Assembly: GCA_018262575.1 (NCBI GenBank)
Contig: JAGSYU010000015.1
Coordinates: 1 to 59,315, forward strand
From: Pseudomonadota bacterium
GTDB taxonomy: Bacteria > Pseudomonadota > Alphaproteobacteria > Rhizobiales > Pleomorphomonadaceae
Reading direction: 5' to 3'
DNA length: 59,315 nt
The position numbers and the translations under genes were made by a program. The notes below the pieces were generated by a model. That model was not told the DNA's origin, did no database searches, and was given only the letters and a program-made list of their open reading frames with translations. Of the stretch, positions 1 to 8,862 are shown piece after piece (within the stretch, counting starts at the first letter, position 1; every line of letters starts with the position of its first letter).

Positions 1-746
1 AAGGCCCGGGCCTTGTCCGGTTCGCCATCCTCGATCTCAAGGGCGCGGGCGGTGAGCAGCACGGCCCGGAGCCGGGCGGTGTCGCCCTTGCCGATCAGAC
101 GGCCGGCGACGTTCTGGTCGAGCACGGCCAGCGCCTCGCCCCAGTTCCGGTCGGCGGAGAGGTAGTCCATCATGGCGGCGCCCGCCCACGGCAGCGCCGG
201 GTTTTCCTTCTGCGCTTCGGCAGCGAACTGGCGAGCCGCCGCCGCCTCACCAGCGCGCGTCGCCTCGATGTAGAGGCCACGCAAGCCAAGAAGACGCGTC
301 TCCGGTGTCTTCAACATGCGGGTAAAGGCCTGCCGAGCGGCGTCGCTCCGGCCTTCGAGCTGGGCGGCCTGGGCGGCGAGCAGCAGCCCCAGCGGTTCGC
401 CTTCGAGAAAGCGGTTGGCCTCGGCGGCCTCGCGCTGGGCGAGGCGATAGTCGCCCGAGCCGACGGCAATCATGCCGCGCGACAGGGCGCGATAGCCGCG
501 GTCGCGGCGGCGGCCGGCGAAATAGCTGCGAAGACCGCGCGGGGCGCGCCACAGGCCGGAGACGATCTTCCAGGCAACCAGCAGCACAACGGCGGCGACC
601 AGCAGCGCGACGATGACGACGCGCAGCGGCGGCGCCGCCGCTCCACCCGGCCAACTGACCGAAACGGCGACCGGCACCCCACCCATCCAATCGAAGGCGA
701 GGACGGCGAGAAACAGCGCGGCGACCGACAGGAGAATGCGGAACAT
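1..746 (-). CDS. hemY: HemY-family tetratricopeptide membrane protein (partial)
   Basis: Only the N-terminal 248 codons are present; the gene runs off the left edge of the window. The product begins MFRILLSVAALFLAV, a membrane segment, followed by a second hydrophobic stretch near residues 42-63, then Ala/Arg-rich helical repeats of the TPR type (about residues 95-248). This two-helix plus TPR layout is that of the proteobacterial HemY N-terminal family, found downstream of hemD and of unknown biochemical role; it is not the protoporphyrinogen oxidase that shares the name in Gram-positives. It starts 25 bases after the stop of the upstream HemD-Mic60 gene and is probably in its operon. Confidence 0.85.
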   Translation of the reverse strand, partial: MFRILLSVAALFLAVLAFDWMGGVPVAVSVSWPGGAAAPPLRVVIVALLVAAVVLLVAWKIVSGLWRAPRGLRSYFAGRRRDRGYRALSRGMIAVGSGDYRLAQREAAEANRFLEGEPLGLLLAAQAAQLEGRSDAARQAFTRMLKTPETRLLGLRGLYIEATRAGEAAAARQFAAEAQKENPALPWAGAAMMDYLSADRNWGEALAVLDQNVAGRLIGKGDTARLRAVLLTARALEIEDGEPDKARA

Positions 747-770
747 CTCGGAGCCTTTCCGGAGCGGGTA

Positions 771-2843
771 TCAGTCGGCGGCAGGTACCGACAGGCGGTC
801 GACGATGCGAGCGGACAGCGCCTTTATGCCGGCGTCGGCGCGGACGCGGGCGTCGAGGTCGGCAAGCCACGCCTCGGCCGGCGGACGGGCCCAGGCTGGC
901 AAGCTGTCGGCCGCTGCCCGGGCGGCGGCGGCATCGCCGCGCTGAAGCGCCGCGCGCATCGCCTCGATGGCGCTCGACGCCGGATCGGCGGTGGCCGGAC
1001 CGGTCTCGCGATAGTTGACGAGCGATTTGGCGCTATCGACGAGGCCGTCCATCCAGCCGGTGCCGACCTCAACCGGCCGGCGGGCCAGCATGGAGTCCAC
1101 CGGCAACGTGGCCAGCAACTGGTCGCGGGTGGGTACGCCCTTGTCGGCGACCGCCCTGAGGTCCTCGAGGCCGGGCAGGTCGGGTGCGGCGGCGGCGACC
1201 ACGGCGATGTCGGTGGCAAATGGCAGGCCTGCGTCGATCTTGCCGGATAGCGAGGTGAGGGCGAGCGACAGGGCGGCGATCTCGCCGCCCTTCGGTGCAT
1301 TGGCGAGGCGCTCCTCGACGGCAGCAAGCCGGGCCGCTGCGTCGGCGTTGTCTGCCTTCAGCGCGTCGGTCGCCGACGTCAGGTCGGCAAGCCGGCCTTC
1401 GAGGGCGGCAATCGCCGCGGGATCAATGGTTGGCCGGGCGGCGGCGGCCTTCTCGTCGGCATCCAGGCGAGCGGCGAGGTCGTCGATGCGGGTGCCGAGC
1501 GGGGCGAGGTCAACGACGGGCGCCTCACGCCCCTCGAGGGTGGCGAGGCGGTTGGTGAGCGTTTCGGTCGCCGCCTGTCCCGCGGCAAGGCGATCGGCGA
1601 CCTCACCAAGGCGCGCCTCCAGCGTTGCCGGGTCGATACCGGCCGCGTCCGGCCGGTCGCCGGATTGCGGCAGCACGGCGAGCAGGAGAACGGCAGCTAT
1701 ACTGCCGCCGACGAGGCCGGCGCCGAGTAGGGGTAGCAATGCCCTGAGCTGGCTGGGGCGGTCGGTGCGTGGTGCAGTGCCGCCAGGTGCCGCTGTGTTG
1801 GTGGCAGCGTCGGTCTGCTCCATCACCGGGCTATCCGGTCCCGGCGGGTCACCGAAGGGGGGCTGTTCGTCGGGAGGCGCGATCGGCGGTATGTCCGGAC
1901 CCGGCGGCTCGGTGATCGGCTTTTCCGGCCCAGGCGGTTCGGGGGCTGGCGGCTCGCGTGGTGGGACCGGTGATTCGGCGGGTTTTGCCACCTCGCTCGC
2001 CTCGAGGTCGATGATCGGTGCCTTCGGGCGGTTGCGCCTGGCAGCGTCCTTGCGGTGGTCTTCGGATGTCATGGTCTCAAGTCCCTCCGCTTCATGCTCG
2101 CCGCCGACAGTTTCGCCCAGCCGGGCGGCAAGCGCAACGCTGGCTTCAACGAGAGCCGGGCCGGTCGGTTCCGCCGCCACGATCAGTTCGGTGACGCGGC
2201 CGCTGAGCGGTGCTGCCGCGGCCTCCGACAGCGCCGCAACGCCAAGGTGGGCGAGGCGGGGCGTCCAGTCCAGGGCGGTGAGGAGATCGACGAAGGCCTG
2301 CGCCGAGCGCCGCGACGCAACGATCAGTCCCTTGATGCGCCCGTCGGTAAAGGCGGCGGTGACTTCGGGAGCGAGGCCCTGTCGCGGTTCGGCGCGGTAA
2401 AGTTCGGCCTCGGCCACCGCGACATCGAGCCCGGCGAGTCGACCGGCGATGTCGCCGGCCTTGTCGCGGCCGCCAGCATGGACCAGGCGATGGAAGCCGG
2501 TCCGGGCGATGAGGTCGACGAGATCGTCGGCGTTGCCGTCGGCCGAGCGGACGTCGACGAAACCGGCGGCGCGGGCGTCGTGAGCGGTGCCGGCACCGAC
2601 GGCGATCACCGGTAGCCGCGTGAGGGCTTCGATGCCTTTGGCGCCCCTCAGGATCGCCACCGTCTGGCGCGAGGTGAGAACGAGTGCCTCGGCGTCGGGA
2701 TCGGCCGCCCGGACCCGGCCGGCCGGGTCGTCCACCGGTTCGATGGTCAGCATGGGTTCGGCGAGCGCCGTCACGCCGCGCGCGGCGAGCGCTGTCACCA
2801 TGTCGCTCGCCTGCGGTTCGGGACGGAGGACGAGAAGGACCAT
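771..2843 (-). CDS. hemD: Uroporphyrinogen-III synthase fused to Mic60/mitofilin-like protein
   Basis: One uninterrupted 690-codon frame joins two proteins that are usually separate. Residues 1 to about 245 are a HemD domain (ring closure and D-ring inversion of hydroxymethylbilane, cytosolic). After a linker the sequence becomes a proline-rich acidic segment with repeated PPGP motifs (about 290-340), a single membrane helix (about 367-391), a long Ala/Glu coiled coil (about 405-535) and a C-terminal mitofilin-type helical domain (about 540-690). Alphaproteobacterial Mic60, which shapes inner-membrane invaginations, is known to lie beside haem genes. Met258 (start at 2072) is preceded by GGAGGG ten bases upstream, so the Mic60 half may also be made alone (433 residues). 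Upstream hemC ends 4 bases before this start. Confidence 0.88.
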   Translation of the reverse strand: MVLLVLRPEPQASDMVTALAARGVTALAEPMLTIEPVDDPAGRVRAADPDAEALVLTSRQTVAILRGAKGIEALTRLPVIAVGAGTAHDARAAGFVDVRSADGNADDLVDLIARTGFHRLVHAGGRDKAGDIAGRLAGLDVAVAEAELYRAEPRQGLAPEVTAAFTDGRIKGLIVASRRSAQAFVDLLTALDWTPRLAHLGVAALSEAAAAPLSGRVTELIVAAEPTGPALVEASVALAARLGETVGGEHEAEGLETMTSEDHRKDAARRNRPKAPIIDLEASEVAKPAESPVPPREPPAPEPPGPEKPITEPPGPDIPPIAPPDEQPPFGDPPGPDSPVMEQTDAATNTAAPGGTAPRTDRPSQLRALLPLLGAGLVGGSIAAVLLLAVLPQSGDRPDAAGIDPATLEARLGEVADRLAAGQAATETLTNRLATLEGREAPVVDLAPLGTRIDDLAARLDADEKAAAARPTIDPAAIAALEGRLADLTSATDALKADNADAAARLAAVEERLANAPKGGEIAALSLALTSLSGKIDAGLPFATDIAVVAAAAPDLPGLEDLRAVADKGVPTRDQLLATLPVDSMLARRPVEVGTGWMDGLVDSAKSLVNYRETGPATADPASSAIEAMRAALQRGDAAAARAAADSLPAWARPPAEAWLADLDARVRADAGIKALSARIVDRLSVPAAD
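2083..2088 (-). promoter_or_regulatory. Internal Shine-Dalgarno before Met258 of the HemD-Mic60 ORF
   Basis: On the minus strand GGAGGG lies ten bases before an in-frame ATG at 2072-2070. The residues that follow (MTSEDHRKDAARRN) look like a normal N-terminus of the stand-alone mitofilin-like protein. This would allow internal initiation, giving the membrane protein without the HemD domain. The motif is visible; its use is inferred. Confidence 0.5.
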
Positions 2844-2846
2844 GGT

Positions 2847-3767
2847 TCAGCTCCCGCCGAAGAAGCCGGGACCGGCCAGCGCGGCGAGACGGGTACCGAG
2901 CCGGTCGCCGACGCCCTCGGGGTCGGCGCCGCTCTCCCGTCCCTCATGAGCAACGCGGCCGTCCGGCGTCAGGATCAGGCCGTGGAGATCGACATGGTGT
3001 TCGGTCGCCACGGCATAGCCGGCGATGGGCGTGCGGCAGGAGCCGTCGAGCCGGGCGAGATAGGCTCGCTCACAGGCGAGTGCCAGCGCCGTCGGCGCGT
3101 GGTGGATCGGTGCCAGGAGGTCGGCGATCCTGGCGTCGTCCGCGCGGGTCTCGATGCCGATCGCCCCCTGGCCGACGGCCGGCGGGAAGGCGTCGATGTC
3201 GAGGATCTCGGTGGCGACTTCCAGCATGCCGAGCCGCTTCAGGCCGGCCACGGCGAGCAATGTCGCGTCGGCGACGCCTTCGCCAAGCTTGCGGAGCCGC
3301 GTCTGGACGTTGCCACGATAGGGGATGACGACGACGTCGGGCCGTAGGCGGCGGACGATCGCCGCCCGTCTCAACGAGGCGGTGCCGACCACGGCGCCAT
3401 CCGGCAGGTCGGACAGCGAGCGGTATTTCAGCGACACGAAGGCGTCGCGGGCGTCCTCGCGTTCGAGGAAATGGCCGAGCACCAGGCCATCGGGCAGCGC
3501 CGTCGGCATGTCCTTGGAGGAATGGACGGCGATGTCGAGTGCACCGTTCAAAAGCCCGGCTTCGATCTCCTCGGTGAACAGGCCCTTGCCGCCCACCTCG
3601 GCGAGCGGCCGGTCCTGGATGCGGTCGCCGGCCGTGCTGATCGGCACGATCTCGACCTCCGGCGCCGACGCGCCCCAGGCGGCGATCAACCGGTCGCGCA
3701 CCTCGTGGGCCTGGGCGAGGGCGAGCGGGCTGCCGCGGGTGCCGAGACGGATGGGTTTTGGTTGCAC
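2847..3767 (-). CDS. hemC: Porphobilinogen deaminase (hydroxymethylbilane synthase)
   Basis: A 306-residue protein that polymerises four porphobilinogens into hydroxymethylbilane, the substrate of the HemD domain encoded next. Family motifs are clear: [13 protein letters not shown] near the N-terminus, HSSKDMP, GTASLRR, and [10 protein letters not shown], in which Cys244 binds the dipyrromethane cofactor. The start chosen is GTG at 3767, just before [12 protein letters not shown], with GGGGAG seven bases upstream; the frame stays open much further upstream but that part is antisense to tsaD and would add about 420 unrelated residues. It is transcribed divergently from tsaD and heads the hemC-hemD/mic60-hemY run. 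Confidence 0.95.
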   Translation of the reverse strand: MQPKPIRLGTRGSPLALAQAHEVRDRLIAAWGASAPEVEIVPISTAGDRIQDRPLAEVGGKGLFTEEIEAGLLNGALDIAVHSSKDMPTALPDGLVLGHFLEREDARDAFVSLKYRSLSDLPDGAVVGTASLRRAAIVRRLRPDVVVIPYRGNVQTRLRKLGEGVADATLLAVAGLKRLGMLEVATEILDIDAFPPAVGQGAIGIETRADDARIADLLAPIHHAPTALALACERAYLARLDGSCRTPIAGYAVATEHHVDLHGLILTPDGRVAHEGRESGADPEGVGDRLGTRLAALAGPGFFGGS

Positions 3768-3959
3768 CGGTTCGCTCCCCGTGTGATAGAGCCGTGAAAC
3801 GAAGGCATCGGCCGGCCAACGGTCGTAGACGGCGGCGAATCGCCCCGAATGTCTCGCCTTGCCATGGCAACACTTGGACCATGGGACGCCGCGAGGCAAC
3901 GTGTTCTTGGGTCTCGCCTTTCCAGGCGGACCGACCCCGGCAAAGATGGATTGACCAGG
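3768..3959. promoter_or_regulatory. Divergent hemC / tsaD promoter region
   Basis: A 192-base gap between two divergent gene starts, so promoters for both must lie here. It contains the 12-base palindrome TTGCCATGGCAA at 3859-3870. I cannot assign a regulator or convincing -35/-10 pairs. Confidence 0.45.
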
Positions 3960-5057
3960 ATGGACGACCTCAGGGATATCGTCGTTCTCGGCCTCGAAAG
4001 CTCCTGCGACGAGACCGCTGCTGCCGTCGTGCGGCGGCGCGCCGACGGCAGCGGTGACATTGTCTCCAACGTTGTCTTCTCGCAGATCGAGGAACATGCA
4101 GCCTTCGGCGGCGTGGTGCCGGAGATCGCCGCTCGCGCCCATGTCGAGGTGATGGATGGCCTCGTCAAGGCGGCGCTCGCCGAGGCGGGGCTCTCGCTTG
4201 TCGATGTCGACGCAGTGGCGGCAACGGCTGGCCCTGGCCTTATCGGTGGCGTGCTGGTCGGCCTCACCACCGCCAAGGCGCTGGCCTATGCGGCACGCAA
4301 GCCGCTGATCGCCGTCAACCATCTTGAGGGACACGCGCTCACCGCGCGCCTCACCCACGGCGTCGAGTTTCCCTACCTGCTGCTCCTGGTCTCCGGTGGT
4401 CACAGCCAGATCCTGAGAGTTGATGGCGTCGGCCGCTACACCCGCATTGGCACCACCATCGACGACGCGCTCGGCGAGGCCTTCGACAAGACGGCCAAGC
4501 TGCTGCAGCTCGGCTATCCCGGTGGACCGGCGGTGGAAAAGATGGCGGCCGAAGGTAATCCCGGTCGTGTCGCGCTGCCCCGGCCGCTCCTTGGCCGCGA
4601 CGAACCCAACTTCTCCTTTTCCGGCCTCAAGACGGCGGTGCGCCATGAGGCGGAGGCGCTGGCGCCGCTGTCGCGGCAGGACGTTGCCGACATTTGCGCG
4701 TCCTTCCAGGCGGCGGTCTCCGACGTGGTGGCCGACCGCGTTCGCCTTGCCGTCGGGCGCTTTGCCGGAACGCTTGCCGACGGGCGTGAGCCGGTGTTGG
4801 TGGTGGCCGGCGGCGTTGCCGCCAACAAGGCGATCCGCAGCCGGCTCGAGACGGTGATGGCTGGCCTCAACGGTCGCCTCGTCGTGCCGCCCGGCAACCT
4901 CTGTACCGACAACGGCGCCATGATCGCCTGGGCCGGCGCCGAGCGGCTGGTGCTGGGTCTCACCGACGGCTTCGAGGTGGCGGCCCGGCCGCGCTGGCCG
5001 CTCGACGATATCGCCGTGCCGCTCGTCGGCCACGGCCGACTGGGGGCAAAGGCATGA
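3960..5057 (+). CDS. tsaD: tRNA N6-adenosine threonylcarbamoyltransferase
   Basis: A 365-residue Kae1/TsaD protein that transfers the threonylcarbamoyl group to A37 of ANN-decoding tRNAs, together with TsaB and TsaE. The N-terminal [16 protein letters not shown] motif starts the ASKHA fold; the iron ligands are the HxxxH pair His121/His125 in VNHLEGH, and the C-terminal [10 protein letters not shown] motif is present. The start is ATG 3960 because family homology begins at once after it; the frame is open 37 codons further upstream, but without homology. It overlaps gpsA by four bases (ATGA), indicating translational coupling. Confidence 0.95.
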   Translation: MDDLRDIVVLGLESSCDETAAAVVRRRADGSGDIVSNVVFSQIEEHAAFGGVVPEIAARAHVEVMDGLVKAALAEAGLSLVDVDAVAATAGPGLIGGVLVGLTTAKALAYAARKPLIAVNHLEGHALTARLTHGVEFPYLLLLVSGGHSQILRVDGVGRYTRIGTTIDDALGEAFDKTAKLLQLGYPGGPAVEKMAAEGNPGRVALPRPLLGRDEPNFSFSGLKTAVRHEAEALAPLSRQDVADICASFQAAVSDVVADRVRLAVGRFAGTLADGREPVLVVAGGVAANKAIRSRLETVMAGLNGRLVVPPGNLCTDNGAMIAWAGAERLVLGLTDGFEVAARPRWPLDDIAVPLVGHGRLGAKA

Positions 5058-6037
5058 GTGACTCCATCGGCGTCTATGGTGCCGGCGCCTGGGGCTCGGC
5101 GTTGGCGCTGACGGCGGCGCGGGCCGGGGCCAAGGTCATTCTCTGTGGCCGGAACGCCGAGGAGGCGGAGACACTGAACGCCACGCGGCGAAGTCCGCAT
5201 CTGCCGGGTGCGATCTTCCCGGCGGCGGTGACGGCGCGCGCCGATCCCGCCTCGCTGGCCGGTATCGATCTGCTGCTGCTCGCCACGCCCGCCCAGGCCT
5301 GCCGCTCGGCAGCGGCGGCACTTGCCGGTGTGGTCGGGCTTGAAACGGTGATCGTCTCCTGCGCCAAGGGCATCGAGCAGACCACTGGCGCACGTCCGTC
5401 CCAAGCGATCGCCGCGGCCCTGCCCGGCCGGCGGGTCGCCGTGCTGTCGGGGCCGGGCTTTGCCGACGACGTGGCGCGCGGCCTGCCGACGGCGGTTACC
5501 GTCGCCGCGGATGATGCGGTGCTTGCCGACGCCATCGCCCGCCGGCTGGCTGGCCCGACTTTCCGGCCCTATGCTGCCACTGACGTTGCCGGTGTCGAAC
5601 TGGGCGGTGCGCTGAAGAACGTGCTGGCCATCGCCGCCGGCATTGTGTCCGGCCGCGCGCTCGGTGCTTCGGCGCAGGCAGCGGTCATCACGCGTGGCTT
5701 TGTCGAGATGCGCCGGCTTGCCGCCGCCTTCGGCGCGGAGGCGGAGACGTTGATGGGACTCTCCGGTTTTGGCGACCTGATGCTGACCTGCTCGTCTGTC
5801 CAGTCGCGCAACTATTCCTTCGGCCTCGGCATCGGCCGTGGAGAATCGACGGCGAGTTTCGGCAAGCTTGCCGAGGGCGCCGCCACCGTCGGCATCGCCG
5901 TTCAGAAGGCGACCGAGTTCTCCGTCGAGGTGCCTATCATGGCGGCGGTGGCCGAAGTGCTGGCAGGCTGTCTCTCCGTTGACGAAGCCATCGATCGGCT
6001 GATGGCTCGACCGCTCAAGCGGGAAAACGTCATCTGA
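5054..6037 (+). CDS. gpsA: NAD(P)-dependent glycerol-3-phosphate dehydrogenase
   Basis: A 327-residue soluble enzyme reducing dihydroxyacetone phosphate to sn-glycerol-3-phosphate for phospholipid synthesis. The Rossmann motif GAGAWG is at residues 9-14; the catalytic lysine is Lys188 in [12 protein letters not shown]; the C-terminal helical domain carries the family's [12 protein letters not shown]. It starts inside the tsaD stop codon. In many Rhizobiales, as I recall, YciI and EVE genes follow gpsA; here those genes sit near 35 kb instead. Confidence 0.95.
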   Translation: MSDSIGVYGAGAWGSALALTAARAGAKVILCGRNAEEAETLNATRRSPHLPGAIFPAAVTARADPASLAGIDLLLLATPAQACRSAAAALAGVVGLETVIVSCAKGIEQTTGARPSQAIAAALPGRRVAVLSGPGFADDVARGLPTAVTVAADDAVLADAIARRLAGPTFRPYAATDVAGVELGGALKNVLAIAAGIVSGRALGASAQAAVITRGFVEMRRLAAAFGAEAETLMGLSGFGDLMLTCSSVQSRNYSFGLGIGRGESTASFGKLAEGAATVGIAVQKATEFSVEVPIMAAVAEVLAGCLSVDEAIDRLMARPLKRENVI

Positions 6038-6048
6038 ACTCGGCCGGC

Positions 6049-6065
6049 CGTTGCATTTTGCAACG
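6049..6065. terminator. Stem-loop after gpsA
   Basis: CGTTGCA / TGCAACG form a perfect 7-bp stem with a 3-base loop, 11 bases past the gpsA stop. There is no downstream T run, so it could be a terminator or an operator. Confidence 0.4.
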
Positions 6066-6092
6066 CAGACCGGGCTGCACTGCCGAGACAAT

Positions 6093-6134
6093 CAACATAT
6101 AGGCGGCTTATTGCCTAATCTATACCGTATGTTG
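6093..6134. repeat. Nested inverted repeats in the gpsA/ferredoxin-reductase gap
   Basis: Outer arms CAACATA (6093-6099) and TATGTTG (6128-6134) enclose inner arms TAGGC (6100-6104) and GCCTA (6113-6117). The segment is AT-rich compared with its surroundings. It lies between converging genes, so a bidirectional terminator is the simplest reading. Confidence 0.4.
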
Positions 6135-6294
6135 AAGTCGGCAAAATTGCGGCCGGAAACCGAATCGCAACCTTGATCGACGAAACTTCGGGGCGTCGGC
6201 ATCAGGTCGCGCGTAGCCGGCCGGTCCGGATGGACACCGGGTCCGCCCTCGTAATGTTCTTGCGTCGAGGGTGGCCCGAGCCCCGTCTCTCTGA

Positions 6295-7506
6295 TTACAC
6301 CAGCAGTTCCTTGAGCGGCTTCGTCTCGACGTCGGCTCGTGAAACGCGCCTGCCGGCTTCCAGAAGCTTCTTGGCGGTGACGAAGGCGGCTGGGTAGTTG
6401 AGGGCATCGACGGCGATCATCACTCCGCCCGAAAAGTACCAGACGGCATGGCTGCCGGGGCGCGGTCCCTCTGTCGCCAACGTTGTGTCGTAGCCATGGT
6501 GAAGGCCGGCAATTTGCAGCTTGGCATCATACTGGTCCGACCAGAACCACGGCTGCGGCATGTAGGCACCACCACCGCCGATCAGCGTCGCCGCCGCCGC
6601 TTCCCCCTGATCAAAGGCGTTCTGTACCGATTCGAGGCGGATCAGGCGGTCACCATAGGGAAAGCGTGCGCAGTCGCCGATGGCCAGGATGCCGGGGTCG
6701 GAGGTGCGGGAAAACTCGTCGACAAGAATGCCGTCGTCGACGGTGAGGCCGGCCATTTCGGCCAAGCCGGCGTTCGGCGCAACCCCGATGCCAACGACGG
6801 CGAGATCGGCGGCGATCGTTCGGCCGTCGGCAAGCTCGGCGCCGGTGAGACGGCCATCGGCCCCGACAAGGCGGGCGATGGCGGTGCCTTCCAGAATGTC
6901 GACGCCGTGGCTCCGGTGCAGGTCGCGGACGAGGTCGGCTGTTCCAGCGGCGGCGACGCGTTTTAGAATGCGGTCGGCGAGTTCCACGACGGTGACCTCA
7001 AGACCGCGCGTTCTCGCCACCGCCGCCGTCTCGAGGCCGACGTAGCCACCGCCAATGACGATCAGCCGGCGTCCGGGCTGGAAGTCGGCCATCAGCGCGT
7101 CGGCGTCGGCCTTGCCGCGCAAGGTGAAGACGCCCTGGAGATCGCCGCCGATCGTCGCCGGCAGGCGGCGTGGCGTGGCGCCAGTGGCGAGGACCAGGGT
7201 CGCGTAGGGAAGATCCAGGCCGTCGTCGAGGCGAACGGTTCGCCGTGTCCGGTCGACCGCAACGGCGCGCCGGCTGGTCAGCACGGTGACGGCGTTGGTC
7301 TCGTACCAGGCCGGCGGCTTCAGCAGCAGCCGGTCGAAGGTTGCCTCGCCGACAAGGTATTTCTTGGAGAGCGGCGGCCGCTGGTAGGGCAACACCGGCT
7401 CGTCGCCGATGATCGTCACCGGCCTGTCCGAGCCGAGGGTCCTGAGCTTGCCGGCGAAGGCCGCCGCCGCCTGGCCGGCGCCGATGATGACGATGGGGTC
7501 GTGCAT
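6295..7506 (-). CDS. FAD-dependent ferredoxin/rubredoxin reductase-like oxidoreductase
   Basis: A 403-residue pyridine-nucleotide-disulphide oxidoreductase of the class I ferredoxin reductase type (rhodocoxin, putidaredoxin or rubredoxin reductase relatives). It has the N-terminal FAD-binding GAGQAA motif (residues 9-14), the PYQRPPLSKKYL segment, a second dinucleotide motif IGGGYVGLE in mid-protein for NAD(P)H, the GDCARFP FAD motif, and a C-terminal reductase domain with WFWSDQYD. It would pass electrons from NAD(P)H to a small iron-sulphur protein, but no ferredoxin, P450 or dioxygenase gene is adjacent, so its partner is unknown. It is a single-gene unit. Confidence 0.88.
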   Translation of the reverse strand: MHDPIVIIGAGQAAAAFAGKLRTLGSDRPVTIIGDEPVLPYQRPPLSKKYLVGEATFDRLLLKPPAWYETNAVTVLTSRRAVAVDRTRRTVRLDDGLDLPYATLVLATGATPRRLPATIGGDLQGVFTLRGKADADALMADFQPGRRLIVIGGGYVGLETAAVARTRGLEVTVVELADRILKRVAAAGTADLVRDLHRSHGVDILEGTAIARLVGADGRLTGAELADGRTIAADLAVVGIGVAPNAGLAEMAGLTVDDGILVDEFSRTSDPGILAIGDCARFPYGDRLIRLESVQNAFDQGEAAAATLIGGGGAYMPQPWFWSDQYDAKLQIAGLHHGYDTTLATEGPRPGSHAVWYFSGGVMIAVDALNYPAAFVTAKKLLEAGRRVSRADVETKPLKELLV

Positions 7507-7831
7507 GGTTTTTCTCGCTTCAACGGGCCGAAAGATAGGCTCTCCGGCAAGCTATACCGGGATCGGGTGGAGCGCGGAAGCACTGGCCGCTGGCGGCGCG
7601 TGCCGGTCCTTCCGTCTTTGGTCGCAACCGGCCGGAACACTGGCCATAACGCCGCTTTCCTAGCGGATCGGGGCTTGTCACCCGCTTTGAACCGTCACAA
7701 CATGCAGGCCGGCCGCGCCTCGAAAGCAAGAAAAGGCAACCGACCTCCGGCGGGAGGCGGGAAGGGCCGGAGGAAACGTGGAGCCGCGCGGCCGGGAAGC
7801 GCCCGGAGCCGGCGGATTGGGAGTGACCCTT
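7507..7831. other. Gene-free stretch between the flavoprotein and the aldolase-like gene
   Basis: This 325-base gap separates divergent genes. It has a short hairpin CCGCT-TTCCT-AGCGG (7652-7666), a weak promoter-like pair TTGTCA (7675-7680) and CAACAT (7698-7703) with 17-base spacing reading right, and another hairpin CCTCC-GGCG-GGAGG (7744-7757). I see no convincing coding sequence; frames open here lack family-like composition. Confidence 0.4.
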
Positions 7832-8860
7832 ATGTTCCGTCTCGACGAAAAGCTGGCCCGCATCCGGGCGGGGGCCTACACGCGCGCTGACTTCATCATC
7901 GCCGATGCCAAGGACCCGGATATGGGGCCGTCGATCCCCGGCGCTGGCCCGCTCAGAGCCAAGGACGGCACGCTCGGCCGCTTTCAGACGCGACCGGAGT
8001 TCTTGAAAAACGTTCGCGACATCGTCGAGCAGGATATCGTCGACATCATGCTGACGTCGGCGTCCAGCTTCGAGCTTCTGACCGAGCAGGGCGTCTACAA
8101 GGGCTCGAAGGTCAAGCCGGTCATCCGCGCCAACGACACCACCGACATCTGGTTTGTACGCGGCGGCGTCTATCCGAAGAAGCCGTCGCGGCCGTTCCGC
8201 ACCGCGTCGCTGTCCAGGGTCACCACCGGCACCGTCGATCCGGCCCCGGGCGCGCCGCTCGTCGGCACCGACCTCGGCCTCTACTCGATCACCTTCAACA
8301 ATGATCTCGAGCACGACTACGCCTCGCTCGAGGCCTTCGCCGAGTTCCGCTACGAGGCATCGCTCAACGGCTTCAAGTACTTCCTCGAAGTGTTCAATCC
8401 CAACGTCGACACCGGCATCGATGCCGATCTCGTTCCGCACTACATCAATGACTGCATCGCTCGTTGCCTGGCCGGCGTGACCCGGGCCGACCGGCCGGAG
8501 TTCCTGAAGATCGCCTACAACGGTCCGAAGGCGATGGAGGAGCTTGCGTCCTACGATCCGACCATCATCGTTGGTGTGCTCGGCGGTGGCGCCGGTACGA
8601 CGCGTGACTGCTACGAGCTGATCTTCCAGTCCGAGAAATACGGCGCCCGCGTCGCGCTGTTCGGCCGCAAGATCAATCTCGCCGAGGACCCGCTCAGCAT
8701 GGTCCGGCATATGCGGGCCGTGGCGAACGGCGACCTGTCGCCGGCCGAGGCGGTGAAATCCTATCACGGCGATCTCGCCAAGGCTGGCATCACGCCAAGC
8801 CGCGCGCTATCCGCCGATCTGGAAGTCACCGAGAAGCCGCTCAAGGCCGGGCTCGCCTGA
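7832..8860 (+). CDS. TIM-barrel aldolase-like protein of the sugar locus
   Basis: A 342-residue protein. I see no exact named family, but the fold signals are those of class I aldolases of the FbaB/LacD/DeoC type: a buried lysine strand FLKIAYNGP followed by a strand-glycine-rich turn VGVLGGGAGTTRD and the phosphate-site-like VALFGRKIN near the C-terminus. It would cleave a sugar phosphate in the cytosol; substrate unknown. The start is ATG 7832, with GGGAG nine bases upstream; an in-frame start 18 codons earlier gives a low-complexity head. It ends two bases before the PfkB kinase gene, so kinase and aldolase are one operon, which supports a phosphorylate-then-split route. Confidence 0.6.
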   Translation: MFRLDEKLARIRAGAYTRADFIIADAKDPDMGPSIPGAGPLRAKDGTLGRFQTRPEFLKNVRDIVEQDIVDIMLTSASSFELLTEQGVYKGSKVKPVIRANDTTDIWFVRGGVYPKKPSRPFRTASLSRVTTGTVDPAPGAPLVGTDLGLYSITFNNDLEHDYASLEAFAEFRYEASLNGFKYFLEVFNPNVDTGIDADLVPHYINDCIARCLAGVTRADRPEFLKIAYNGPKAMEELASYDPTIIVGVLGGGAGTTRDCYELIFQSEKYGARVALFGRKINLAEDPLSMVRHMRAVANGDLSPAEAVKSYHGDLAKAGITPSRALSADLEVTEKPLKAGLA

Positions 8861-8862
8861 TC

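Noticed and set aside
1015-2400. A 461-codon plus-strand frame antisense to the HemD-Mic60 gene
   Set aside because: Ser/Arg/Ala-rich composition typical of the reverse complement of GC-rich coding DNA; the minus strand has clear family motifs.
3768-5033. N-terminal extension of hemC by about 420 codons
   Set aside because: It is antisense to tsaD and lacks homology; a GTG with a ribosome site at 3767 gives the normal length.
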